Part shown: positions 48,741 through 57,108 of the stretch, one piece after another
Layout of the letters: each line of letters opens with the position of its first letter
How positions within the stretch are numbered: position 1 is the first letter of the stretch
Assembly (NCBI RefSeq): GCF_011734195.1
Contig: NZ_JAANTH010000001.1
Coordinates: 1,488,001 to 1,552,000, forward strand
Reading direction: 5' to 3'
Source of the DNA: Halobacterium sp. R2-5
GTDB lineage: Archaea; Halobacteriota; Halobacteria; Halobacteriales; Halobacteriaceae
Length of the DNA stretch: 64,000 nucleotides
Notes under the pieces: model-generated
Databases searched by the model: none
What the model saw: only the letters and a program-made list of their open reading frames with translations
What the model was told of the DNA's origin: nothing
Position numbers and translations under genes: made by a program

Positions 48741-49991
48741 GTGGTCACACCGTCGTCGATAGCGGGTGAGGACTCGGGAATCCTAGCGGAGCGTCCGTTC
48801 CAGTTGCTGCTGCTCATCAACGTCCTCCCGCCGCTGGGCACCGCGCTGCTCTCCCCGGTGCTGGGCTCGCTGGTCGAGCCGCTTGGCGCGACGACGGCGA
48901 ACGTCGGCCTCCTGATGTCCGCGTTCACCGCGCCCGCCATCTTCGTCATCCCCATCGCGGGCGTCGTCTCGGACCGGTACGGCCGCCGCCCGGTACTCAT
49001 CTTCGGACTGCTGTGGTTCGGGCTCACCGGCACGGCGATCGCGCTCGTCTCGACGTTCGAGGCCGCGCTCGCGCTCCGCTTCCTGCAGGGCGTCGGCTTC
49101 GCCGCGCTCACGCCCATCATCATCACCAGCCTCGGCGACCTCTACACCGGCACCAAGGAGGCCACCGCCCAGGGGCTGCGGTTCTCCGGCTCGGGGCTCT
49201 CCCAGACGGTGTTCCCGCTCGCCGCGGGCGTGCTCGTCGGCTTCGCGTGGCAGTACCCGTTCCTCCTGTACGCCGTCGCGTTCCCCATCGCGGCCGTCGT
49301 CTACGTCGCCTTCGAGGAGCCCCTCGACTCGACCGCTGACGACGACTCGGAGGCGGGCTTCCGCGAGCAGCTCGCGGACCTGCGCACGCTCGTCGCTCAC
49401 CGGCGCGCGTGGACGATGGTCATCGCCCGCGGCTCCGCGAACCTCGCGTGGTTCGGCTTCCTCACGTACAACTCCATCCTCGTCGTGGACGTGCTCGGGG
49501 GCACGCCCGCCCAGGCGGGGCTGCTCGCGGCACTCGCGAGCCTCACGTACGCGCTCGCGGCCTCCCAGGCCGGCCGCATCGCCGACCTCTTCGACGACCG
49601 CCTCTACCCGCTGCTCGCGACGAACGCGTCGATGGGGCTGGGACTCGCGCTCGTCTTCCTCGCGCCGTCCCTGCTCGTTGCGGGCGTCGGCGTGGTGTTC
49701 ATGGGCGTCGGCTTCGGGCTCGTGCTCTCCATCTACCGCAGCGTCATCACCACACTCGCGCCGCCCGAGCTGCGCGGCGGCCTCGTCAGCCTGAGCGAGG
49801 GCAGCGGCCGCGCCGCGGCGACCGCGACGCCGATTCTGATGGGCGCCGCCATCGCGGTCGCCACCGCCTACCTCGGCTTCGAGGAGGCCGTACGCGCGGT
49901 CGGCATCGGCACGGGGCTGCTCGGCGCGGGCACGGGCATCGTCTGCCTGCTCGCGATGAGCGCGGCGCCGCCGATTCGCATGGACGACTGA
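48741..49991 (+). CDS. MFS transporter
   Basis: 416 aa from GTG 48741. Twelve membrane helices. The loop between helices 2 and 3 carries GVVSDRYGRRPVLIFGL, the MFS signature G-x-x-x-D-R-x-G-R-R. Helix 4 and following have FLQGVGFAALTPIIITSLGD. It is probably an uptake or export system for a small organic acid, in line with divergent IclR control and following catabolic genes. It is 45 bp upstream of the D-2-hydroxyacid dehydrogenase gene, so they are likely co-transcribed. Confidence 0.88.
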   Translation: MVTPSSIAGEDSGILAERPFQLLLLINVLPPLGTALLSPVLGSLVEPLGATTANVGLLMSAFTAPAIFVIPIAGVVSDRYGRRPVLIFGLLWFGLTGTAIALVSTFEAALALRFLQGVGFAALTPIIITSLGDLYTGTKEATAQGLRFSGSGLSQTVFPLAAGVLVGFAWQYPFLLYAVAFPIAAVVYVAFEEPLDSTADDDSEAGFREQLADLRTLVAHRRAWTMVIARGSANLAWFGFLTYNSILVVDVLGGTPAQAGLLAALASLTYALAASQAGRIADLFDDRLYPLLATNASMGLGLALVFLAPSLLVAGVGVVFMGVGFGLVLSIYRSVITTLAPPELRGGLVSLSEGSGRAAATATPILMGAAIAVATAYLGFEEAVRAVGIGTGLLGAGTGIVCLLAMSAAPPIRMDD

Positions 49992-50036
49992 GTCGGGACC
50001 CCGGGAACTTTGTCCGCCCCCCGCGATGCTCGGAGC

Positions 50037-50996
50037 ATGACGCAGACAGACGTCGCGGTGCTCGACCACGACGCCCACGGCATCCCGGCCGCCGACTACG
50101 CCGACCTCCTCGACAGGCGCCTCCCCGACTACACCGTCCACCTCGCGTCGACGCCCGACGAGCGACGCGACCTAATCGCAGAGGCCACCGTCGTCGCGGG
50201 CAAGGAAATCAGCGTCGAAGAATTGGAAGCCGCGGAGAACCTCCGGCTGTTCGCGTGCAACTCCGCGGGCGTCGACCACCTCCCGCTGGACGAGCTCGCC
50301 GAACGCGGCGTCGCCGTCACGAACGCCTCTGGCGTCCACGGTCCGAACATCGCCGAGCACGTCATCGGCTGGGTGCTCACGTTCGCACGCCGACTCGACG
50401 AGGGGCGGCGGCGGCAGGAGCGCCGCGAGTGGCGGCGCTTCCAGTCGTTCACCGAGCTCGCGGGCAGCACCGTCACCGTCGTCGGCCTCGGCGCCATCGG
50501 CGAGGCGGTCGTCCAGCGCTTCGACGGCTTCGACGTCGACACCGTCGGCGTCCGCCACACCGTCTCGAAGGGCGGTCCAACGGACGAAGTGGTCGGCTAC
50601 GACGACCTGCCAGACGTCCTCCCGGAGACGGACGTGCTCGTGCTCGCGTGCCCGCTCACGGAGACGACCGAGGGACTCGTGGGCGAGACGGAATTCGACG
50701 CGCTGCCGACGGACGCCGTCGTCGTGAACGTCGCGCGCGGCGGCGTCGTCGACACGGCCGCGCTCGTCGCGGCGGTGCGCGGGAACAAGATCCACGGCGC
50801 CGGCCTCGACGTCACCGACCCCGAGCCGCTGCCGAGCGACCACGACCTCTGGGGGTTCGAGAACGTCTTCCTCACGCCGCACGTCGCCGGCCACACGCCC
50901 AAATACTGGGAGCGCCGCGCGGACATCCTCGTGGAGAATCTGGCGAACGTCGCGGAGACGGGCGAGTACAGCGACCTCAGGAATCAGGTCGTCTGA
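50037..50996 (+). CDS. D-isomer-specific 2-hydroxyacid dehydrogenase
   Basis: 319 aa from ATG 50037. The NAD domain has TVVGLGAIGEAVVQRF. Catalytic residues are visible: Arg in VVNVARGGVVDTAAL, Glu in GLDVTDPEPLPSD and His in VFLTPHVAGHTPKYWE. The enzyme reduces a 2-keto acid to a D-2-hydroxy acid or the reverse; candidates are lactate/pyruvate, glycerate/hydroxypyruvate or glyoxylate. It lies between the MFS transporter and a convergent acyl-CoA dehydrogenase (stop codons adjacent at 50996/50997). Confidence 0.9.
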   Translation: MTQTDVAVLDHDAHGIPAADYADLLDRRLPDYTVHLASTPDERRDLIAEATVVAGKEISVEELEAAENLRLFACNSAGVDHLPLDELAERGVAVTNASGVHGPNIAEHVIGWVLTFARRLDEGRRRQERREWRRFQSFTELAGSTVTVVGLGAIGEAVVQRFDGFDVDTVGVRHTVSKGGPTDEVVGYDDLPDVLPETDVLVLACPLTETTEGLVGETEFDALPTDAVVVNVARGGVVDTAALVAAVRGNKIHGAGLDVTDPEPLPSDHDLWGFENVFLTPHVAGHTPKYWERRADILVENLANVAETGEYSDLRNQVV

Positions 50997-52157
50997 CTAC
51001 TGATAGGCCTGCAGCCCGGTGAGGTCCTCGCCGATGATGAGCGTGTGGATGTCGTGGGTGCCCTCGTACGTGTAGACGGTCTCCATGTTCGCCATGTGGC
51101 GCATCGGCGAGTAGTCCGCGGTGATGCCGTTGCCGCCGAGCATCTCGCGGGCGATGCGGGACTGGTCGCGGGCCATCCGGACGTTGTTGCGCTTGGCCAT
51201 CGAGACGTGCTGGGGGCGCATCTCCCCCTCCTCCTTGAGTTCCGCGAGCCGGTGGGCGAGCAGCTGCGCGAGCGTGATCTGGGTCGCCATCTCCGCGAGC
51301 TTCTGCTGTTGCATCTGGAAGCCGCCGATGGGCTTGCCGAACTGCTCGCGGTCTGTCGCGTACTGCCGTGCGGTCTCGAAGCAGTCCTGGGCGGCGCCGA
51401 TCGCGCCCCAGGCGATGCCGTAGCGGGCCTGCGTGAGACACGACAGCGGCCCCTTCATCCCGGAGACGCCGGGCAGGCGGTTCTCCTCGGGGATGCGGAC
51501 GTCCTGCAGGCTGATCTCGCCCGTGATGGACGCGCGCAGGCTGAGCTTCTCGTCGATCTTGTTCGTGGTGACGCCGTCGCGGTCGGTCTCCACGAGGAAC
51601 CCGCGGACGGGCGTGTCGTCCTCGCTATGGTCTTTCGCCCAGACGACCGCGACGTCAGAGATGGGGGAGTTCGTGATCCACGTCTTCGAGCCGTTCAGGA
51701 CGTACTCGTCGCCGTCCTTCTCGGCGCGCGTCTCCATCGCCGAGGGGTTCGAGCCGTGCTCGGGCTCCGTGAGGCCGAAGCAGCCCACGGCCTCGCCGGC
51801 GCCGAGTTTCGGCAGCCACTCGTCTTTCTGCTCGTCGCTGCCGAACGCGTGAATCGGGTACATCACGAGCGCGCCCTGCACGCTCGCCATCGAGCGCAGC
51901 CCCGAGTCGCAGGCCTCCAGTTCGCGCATCAGCAGGCCGTACGCGGTCTCGCTGACGTTCGGCAGGCCGTAGCCCTCGAGGTTCGGCGCGTAGAACCCCA
52001 TCTCCCCCATCTTCGGAATGATCTCCTCGGGGAACGTCCCGTCGATCCAGTGCTGGCCGATGTCCTCCACCTCGCCGTCGATGAACGAGCGCGCGGCGTC
52101 GACGAGCATCCGCTCCTCCTCGGTCAGCGACGACTCTAAGTCGAAGTAGTCGAGCAT
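50997..52157 (-). CDS. Acyl-CoA dehydrogenase, glutaryl-CoA dehydrogenase-like
   Basis: 386 aa from ATG 52157. Features: LRSMASVQGALVMYPIHAFGSDEQKDEWLP (split), GCFGLTEPEHGSNPSAMETRA, FAD-binding KTWITNSPISDVAVVWA, and the catalytic Glu region ETVYTYEGTHDIHTLIIG. The overall match is to the GcdH branch, which oxidises glutaryl-CoA and may decarboxylate it; other substrates in haloarchaea are possible. It is on the same strand as and 51 bp after the two enolase-superfamily genes, so it looks like the third gene of that operon. Its function within a sugar-acid cluster is unexplained. Confidence 0.88.
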   Translation of the reverse strand: MLDYFDLESSLTEEERMLVDAARSFIDGEVEDIGQHWIDGTFPEEIIPKMGEMGFYAPNLEGYGLPNVSETAYGLLMRELEACDSGLRSMASVQGALVMYPIHAFGSDEQKDEWLPKLGAGEAVGCFGLTEPEHGSNPSAMETRAEKDGDEYVLNGSKTWITNSPISDVAVVWAKDHSEDDTPVRGFLVETDRDGVTTNKIDEKLSLRASITGEISLQDVRIPEENRLPGVSGMKGPLSCLTQARYGIAWGAIGAAQDCFETARQYATDREQFGKPIGGFQMQQQKLAEMATQITLAQLLAHRLAELKEEGEMRPQHVSMAKRNNVRMARDQSRIAREMLGGNGITADYSPMRHMANMETVYTYEGTHDIHTLIIGEDLTGLQAYQ

Positions 52158-52207
52158 ACCTCGCCGTAACGCCCCCACCAATAAATAACCCTACTGCCCG
52201 GCCGCGC

Positions 52208-53425
52208 TCAGAAGCCGTCGGTCCCTTCGAGCAGGTGTTCCTCGACGACGTCCTCGTCGAGTTCGATGCCGAGGCCGGGCTCCTCGGGCACCTCGATGCG
52301 GCCGTCCCGAATCAGGGGCTCGTCGCGCGCGAGCAGGTCGTCCCACCACTCGACTTCCAGCGCGTGGTACTCCAGCAGGTCGAAGTTCGGCGTCGCCGCA
52401 CCGAGGTGGACACAGGCCATCGTCCCGACGGGGCTGCAGACGTTGTGCGGGGACATCGGGATGTAGTTCTCCTCCGCGCGGTCGGCGACTCGCATCGTCT
52501 CCGTGAGCCCGCCGACCGTCGTCGGGTCCGGGGTGACGACGTCGACGCCGTGGTTGTAGATGAGGTCCGAGAGCTCGAACACGCGGAACCGGTTCTCGCC
52601 GGTCGCGACGGGCGTCCGGGTGGCCTGCGTGACCTCCTTCTGGGCGTCCATGTTCTCCGGCGGCACGAGGTCTTCGAGCCACATCAGGTCGAACTCCTCT
52701 AGCTCGTAGGCCAGACGCTTCGCGCTCTCGACGGAGTAGTCCCAGTGGCAGTCGAACGCCAGGTCGACGTCGTAGCCGATCTCCTCGCGGACCGCTTCGA
52801 CGATTTCTTTCTTCTCGCGGATGGCGGCGTTCGTCAGCCGGCCGTTGTACGAGTCGTTTTCGTTGTCCGCGGGGAGGTCGAGGTCGAACTTGATGGCGTC
52901 GAAGCCCATGTCCGTGACGCGCGCGGCCTCCGCGGCGTACGCCTCGGGCGTGTACGCCTCCGCCTGCGCGTAGTCGGTCGCGCCGTCCTCGACGGCGTAC
53001 GCCTCGCCGGCGTGGCAGTCGCAGTACAGCCGCACTTCGTCGCGGTACTTCGACCCGAGCAACTGGTAGACCGGGAGGTCGAGAATCTTTCCGGCGGCGT
53101 CCAGCAGCGCCACCTCGATGCCGGAGGCCGCGGTGACGACCTTCCCGGTGGTGCCGCCGTGGCCGGACATCTCCTGGAAGATGTACCGCACGAGGCGCTC
53201 GACGTCGAGGGGGTTCTCCCCGACGAGGAACCGGTTGGTGTACTCCACCAACTCGGGGATGCCGCCGCCCCGGTAGGACTCGCCGATGCCGGTGACGCCG
53301 GCGTCGGTCTCGACCTTGATGAGGTTCCACTCGAAGTTTCCTTCGACGACGCACGCGTCGATGCTCGTGATCTCCACGTCTCGGTCCGGGTCGCGGGTCT
53401 GAATCTGGTCTGAGAAGTCTCTCAT
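52208..53425 (-). CDS. Enolase-superfamily sugar-acid dehydratase (gluconate/galactonate type)
   Basis: 405 aa from ATG 53425. Mandelate-racemase-subgroup residues: Lys in AIKFDLDLP, Asp and His in LAFDCHWDYS, Glu in MWLEDLVPPENMDA, Glu in TPVATGENRF and His in MSPHNVCSPVG. The WLED-x-x-PPEN motif and D-x-H are typical of haloarchaeal gluconate/galactonate dehydratases and related L-rhamnonate/L-fuconate enzymes, which yield 2-keto-3-deoxy acids. The start overlaps the stop of the next gene by four bases (ATGA at 53422-53425). Confidence 0.85.
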   Translation of the reverse strand: MRDFSDQIQTRDPDRDVEITSIDACVVEGNFEWNLIKVETDAGVTGIGESYRGGGIPELVEYTNRFLVGENPLDVERLVRYIFQEMSGHGGTTGKVVTAASGIEVALLDAAGKILDLPVYQLLGSKYRDEVRLYCDCHAGEAYAVEDGATDYAQAEAYTPEAYAAEAARVTDMGFDAIKFDLDLPADNENDSYNGRLTNAAIREKKEIVEAVREEIGYDVDLAFDCHWDYSVESAKRLAYELEEFDLMWLEDLVPPENMDAQKEVTQATRTPVATGENRFRVFELSDLIYNHGVDVVTPDPTTVGGLTETMRVADRAEENYIPMSPHNVCSPVGTMACVHLGAATPNFDLLEYHALEVEWWDDLLARDEPLIRDGRIEVPEEPGLGIELDEDVVEEHLLEGTDGF

Positions 53426-54531
53426 TCGTCTCTGAATCTCTCGAGGGCGTCCTCGTCGAGGGGGACGCCGTGGCCGGGACGGTCGGGGAGGTCGATCATG
53501 CCGTCGTCGTCGGGCTCCACGGGGTCGGCGACGACGTCGTCGAACGCCTTCACGTCCATGTCGCGGTAGAAGTACTCCACCCAGAGGCCGTTCTCGATGG
53601 CCCCGAGCAGGGAGGCGTGGATGTTCCAGTTGTAGTGGGGCGCGATGGGGATGTCGTAGGCGGCGGCGTGGTGGGCGATCTTCAGCCACTCCGTGATGCC
53701 GCCACAGACCGTGACGTCGGGCTGGAGGATGGTCGCGGCGCCCTCGTCGGCGAGGCGAGCGAAGTTGTGCCGCGTGCCCTCCAGTTCGCCCGTGGCGACC
53801 GGGTAGTCGAGGGCGTCGTTGACCTCCGCCATCGTGTCCACGCGGTCGATCATCACCGGTTCCTCGATGAAGTACGGGTCGTGGGGCGCGAACTTCCGGC
53901 AGTTCCGCAGCGCCTCGGTCGTCGACTCCCAGACGCCGTTGGCGTCCAGCAGGAGCGTGCGCTCGTCGCCAATCTCGTCACGGACGGCGGCGACGCGGTC
54001 GGCCTCCTCGTCGGCGGAGCGCCGACCGACTTTCATCTTCACGACGTCGTGGCCCTCGTCGAGGTAGCGCCGCATCTCGCCGCGAAGGCCCTCGTGGCCC
54101 TTGTCGTCGCGGTAGTAGCCGCCGCTGGCGTACGACGGCACGCGCTCGCTGTGCCCGCCGAGGAGCTTGTGCAGCGGCTCGCCCGCGGCCTTCCCTTTCA
54201 CGTCCCAGAGCGCGATGTCCACCGTGGAGATGGCCCGCAGCAGCAGGCCCGTCCGGCCGATCTGGACGGTGCCGTTGTACATCTCGTGCCAGAGTCGCTC
54301 CGTGTCCCGCGGGTCCTCGCCGACGAGCATCGGTTCGAGCAGCGACTCGACGGCGTCGGCGATGAGGCCCGCGCCCTCGTAGCCAAGCGAGTAGCCGACC
54401 CCCTCGTGGCCGGTGTCCGTCCGCACGTACGTAATCGCGTGGTCGCGGTACGTGAGCGTGCGGTTGGAGAACGAGACCGGGGTCTCCAGGGGCAGCTTGA
54501 TCGGGAACGACTCGACCGCTGTGATCTCCAT
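53422..54531 (-). CDS. Enolase-superfamily (mandelate racemase/muconate lactonising type) enzyme
   Basis: 369 aa from ATG 54531. A second enolase-superfamily enzyme of the mandelate racemase subgroup: Lys in VVKMKVGRR, Asp in LLLDANGVWES, Glu in YFIEEPVMID, Glu in ATGELEGTRHNF and His in APHYNWNIHASL. Only modest similarity to the partner gene, which it overlaps by 4 nt as first gene of the operon. Likely a dehydratase or epimerase for a related sugar acid. A divergent lactate-racemase-like gene starts 93 bp upstream. Confidence 0.85.
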   Translation of the reverse strand: MEITAVESFPIKLPLETPVSFSNRTLTYRDHAITYVRTDTGHEGVGYSLGYEGAGLIADAVESLLEPMLVGEDPRDTERLWHEMYNGTVQIGRTGLLLRAISTVDIALWDVKGKAAGEPLHKLLGGHSERVPSYASGGYYRDDKGHEGLRGEMRRYLDEGHDVVKMKVGRRSADEEADRVAAVRDEIGDERTLLLDANGVWESTTEALRNCRKFAPHDPYFIEEPVMIDRVDTMAEVNDALDYPVATGELEGTRHNFARLADEGAATILQPDVTVCGGITEWLKIAHHAAAYDIPIAPHYNWNIHASLLGAIENGLWVEYFYRDMDVKAFDDVVADPVEPDDDGMIDLPDRPGHGVPLDEDALERFRDE

Positions 54532-54623
54532 AAAGGGAGCGGCGACGCACGCACGTAAGTAGGCGATTGTATCGGCAACACTCACACCCACAGTATTAGT
54601 GGCGTCCCCCCGACGGGCCGCAC

Positions 54624-55922
54624 ATGGAGTTCCCCGACCGCAGCGACGTCGACCACCTCATCGACCCGCAGCCGCTCCCCGAGTTCGCCCGGGTGCGCTA
54701 CGAGCCCGAGAGCGACTCGCTGGACGACCCAGTCGGCGCGGCGCGGGCCGAACTCGACGCGCTCGACGTGGACGACCTCGACGACGGCGCGACGGTCGCG
54801 GTGGGCGTCGGGAGTCGCGGCATCCACCGCATCGACGACGTCGCGCGCGCCGTCGTCGCCGACCTCGACGAGCGCGGCCTCGACCCCGTCGTCGTCCCCG
54901 CGATGGGGAGCCACGGCGGCGCGACGCCCGAAGGCCAGCGCGAGATACTGGAGTCCCTCGATATCACCGAGGACAGTGTGGGCGCGCCGATAGACGCGCG
55001 GATGGACGCCGAGGAACTGGACGCGGTGACGGTCGGCGACACGGACGTGCCCGTGTACTTCTCGACGGCCGCCCTGGAAGCCGACGCCGTGCTCGTCGTG
55101 AACCGCGTGAAAGCCCACACTAACTTCACGGGGAACATCGAGAGCGGGCTCGCGAAGATGACCGTCGTCGGCCTCGGGAAGCAGCGCGGCGCGAAGTCGT
55201 TCCACTCGACGGCCATCGCGGAGGGCTACGTGGAGACGCTGACCGCCGCGCTGGACGTCATCGAGTCCTCGGTACCCCTGCTCGGCGGGGTCGCCCTCGT
55301 GGAGAACTTCGAGGAGGAGCTCTCGCACGTCGAGGGCGTGCCCGCCGGGTCGTTCCTCGACCGCGAGCCCGAACTGCTGGAGCGCGCGTACGACGAGATG
55401 GCGACGCTGCCCGTCGACGACGTCGACCTGCTGGTCGTCGACGAGATCGGCAAGGAGATCTCGGGGGCGGGCATGGACACGAACGTCATCGGGCGCTACC
55501 GCGTGCTGAACGCCCCCGACCCCGAGACGCCCGACATCGACCTCATCTACGTGCGCGGGCTCACCGAGGCGACGAAGGGCAACGGTAACGGTATCGGGCT
55601 CGCGGACCTCACGCGGCAGGCCGCCGTCGACCAGCTAGATCTGAAGAAGACGTACGCGAACGCGCTCACGAGCGGGTCGCTCGCGAAGTCCAAGCTCCCC
55701 GTGGTCGCGCCCGACGACGAGTTCGCGCTCCGCACGGCGCTGGCGGCGCTCGGCGGCTACGACCCGGAGACAGTGCGCGTCCTCTGGATTCGGAACACGG
55801 AGGAGCTCGAGGAGCTCCGTGTCTCGGCGGCCGTCGTCGACGATCTCCCGGAGTCCGCGACCGTCGTCGGCGACGAGGCGCTGGCCTTCGAGGACGGCGA
55901 GGCGCAGTTCACGGACGCGTAG
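54624..55922 (+). CDS. Lactate-racemase (LarA/DUF2088)-like protein
   Basis: 432 aa. DUF2088-type landmarks: VVPAMGSHGGATPEGQ (92-106), the motif NRVKAHTNFTGNIESGLAKM (160-179) and VGLGKQRGAKSFHST (182-196), then DLLVVDEIGKEISGAGMDTN. Lys 163, 178, 186 and His 97, 165, 194 are candidates for cofactor attachment and catalysis. LarA uses a nickel-pincer cofactor to racemise lactate, and relatives epimerise malate, gluconate or similar acids at C2. No larB, larC or larE lies in the window, so cofactor genes would be elsewhere. First gene of a plus-strand cluster with SDR, cupin and FAH genes. Confidence 0.75.
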   Translation: MEFPDRSDVDHLIDPQPLPEFARVRYEPESDSLDDPVGAARAELDALDVDDLDDGATVAVGVGSRGIHRIDDVARAVVADLDERGLDPVVVPAMGSHGGATPEGQREILESLDITEDSVGAPIDARMDAEELDAVTVGDTDVPVYFSTAALEADAVLVVNRVKAHTNFTGNIESGLAKMTVVGLGKQRGAKSFHSTAIAEGYVETLTAALDVIESSVPLLGGVALVENFEEELSHVEGVPAGSFLDREPELLERAYDEMATLPVDDVDLLVVDEIGKEISGAGMDTNVIGRYRVLNAPDPETPDIDLIYVRGLTEATKGNGNGIGLADLTRQAAVDQLDLKKTYANALTSGSLAKSKLPVVAPDDEFALRTALAALGGYDPETVRVLWIRNTEELEELRVSAAVVDDLPESATVVGDEALAFEDGEAQFTDA

Positions 55923-55975
55923 CGCCGATTGCCTTTACGGAAACGTTTTCCCGGTGCCCTCTGATTGCCACTCAC

Positions 55976-56764
55976 ATGGACCTAGAGATAGACGGCAACG
56001 CGGCGCTCGTCACGGCATCGTCCAGTGGACTCGGAAAAGCGTCGGCGAAGGCGCTCGCGCAGGAGGGCGCGAACGTCGTCATCAACGGCCGCGACGAGGA
56101 CCAGCTCGAGGAAGCCCGCGAAGAGATCGAGGCAGTCGCCGAGGGCGAGGTCGTCGCCCAGCCCGGCGACCTCACGGACGCCGAGGACGCGAAGACGCTC
56201 GTCGAGACCACCGTCGACGAGTTCGGTACGATCGACCACCTCGTGACGAGCGCGGGCGGCCCGCCGTCGGGCGCGTTCCTCGACACGGACGACGACGACT
56301 GGGAGCACGCCTACCAGCTCCTCGTGATGAGCGTCGTGCGACTGGCCCGGGAGGCCGCGCCCCACCTCGAGGAGGGCGACGGTGGCACCATCGTCAACAT
56401 CACGTCCCGGACCGTCAAGGAGGCCAAGGAGAACCTCGTGCTGTCGAACTCCGTCCGCATGGGCGTCATCGGTCTGGAGAAGACGCTCTCGAAGGAGTTC
56501 GCGCCCGAGGTGCGCGCGAACGCCGTGCTGCCGGGCTCCCACGAGACGGCGCGCATCGAGAACCTCATCGACAGCGCCATCGAGCGCGGCGACTACGAGG
56601 ACTACGAGGACGGGCTGGCCGCGTGGTCGGACAACCCCCTCGAACGCATCGGCGACCCGATGGAGCTCGGGAACACGGTCGCGTTCCTGAGTTCGCCGAA
56701 GTCCGGGTACATCAACGGCGCCGCGCTCCCCATCGACGGCGGCTCCATCGGGGCGAACCTATGA
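55976..56764 (+). CDS. SDR-family oxidoreductase with altered catalytic residues
   Basis: 262 aa. The NAD(P) motif is TASSSGLGKASAKAL, with the NGRD-type loop for cofactor choice, and LVTSAGG. Classical SDRs have Ser-x12-Tyr-x3-Lys; here Ser144 (VNITSRT) is followed by Ser157 and Arg161 (VLSNSVRMGVIGLEK) in place of Tyr and Lys. The same text occurs in a known atypical SDR subfamily, so it is probably not a mutation of one gene. It may oxidise a 2-keto-3-deoxy acid before the FAH-type hydrolase. It overlaps the cupin gene by 4 nt (ATGA at 56761-56764). Confidence 0.82.
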   Translation: MDLEIDGNAALVTASSSGLGKASAKALAQEGANVVINGRDEDQLEEAREEIEAVAEGEVVAQPGDLTDAEDAKTLVETTVDEFGTIDHLVTSAGGPPSGAFLDTDDDDWEHAYQLLVMSVVRLAREAAPHLEEGDGGTIVNITSRTVKEAKENLVLSNSVRMGVIGLEKTLSKEFAPEVRANAVLPGSHETARIENLIDSAIERGDYEDYEDGLAAWSDNPLERIGDPMELGNTVAFLSSPKSGYINGAALPIDGGSIGANL

Positions 56765-57108
56765 AGCCCGTGAAGTTCGACGACGCGGAGACGTACGAGC
56801 CCGAAGAGGGCTGGCGCCGCGTCGCGATGGCGGGCAGCGACCAGTTCTCCTTCGAGTGGTTCGAGAAGCCGCCGGGCCACAGCTCGCCGATGCACGACCA
56901 CGAGAACGAGCAGGTGTGTCTCTGCCTGGAGGGCGAGCTCACGGTCGCCACCGAGGACAGCGAGGTCACGCTGCAGCCGAACGACTCGGTGCTGCTCGAA
57001 TCGAACGAGACCCACCGCGTCGAGAACACCGGCGACGAGCGCGCGGTCGGCCTGGACGTGTTCGCGCCCGGGCGCTCGTTCGACTTCTGGACGGACCGCG
57101 AGGAATGA
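56761..57108 (+). CDS. Small single-domain cupin protein
   Basis: 115 aa. One cupin barrel: motif 1 SSPMHDHENEQVCLCLEGEL (two His and Glu for metal) and motif 2 NETHRVENTGDERAV (His). Overlaps neighbours on both sides by ATGA/ATGA, so it is fully embedded in the operon. Single-domain cupins in such clusters act as sugar isomerases, mutarotases or ligand sensors; which one is unclear. Confidence 0.82.
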   Translation: MKPVKFDDAETYEPEEGWRRVAMAGSDQFSFEWFEKPPGHSSPMHDHENEQVCLCLEGELTVATEDSEVTLQPNDSVLLESNETHRVENTGDERAVGLDVFAPGRSFDFWTDREE

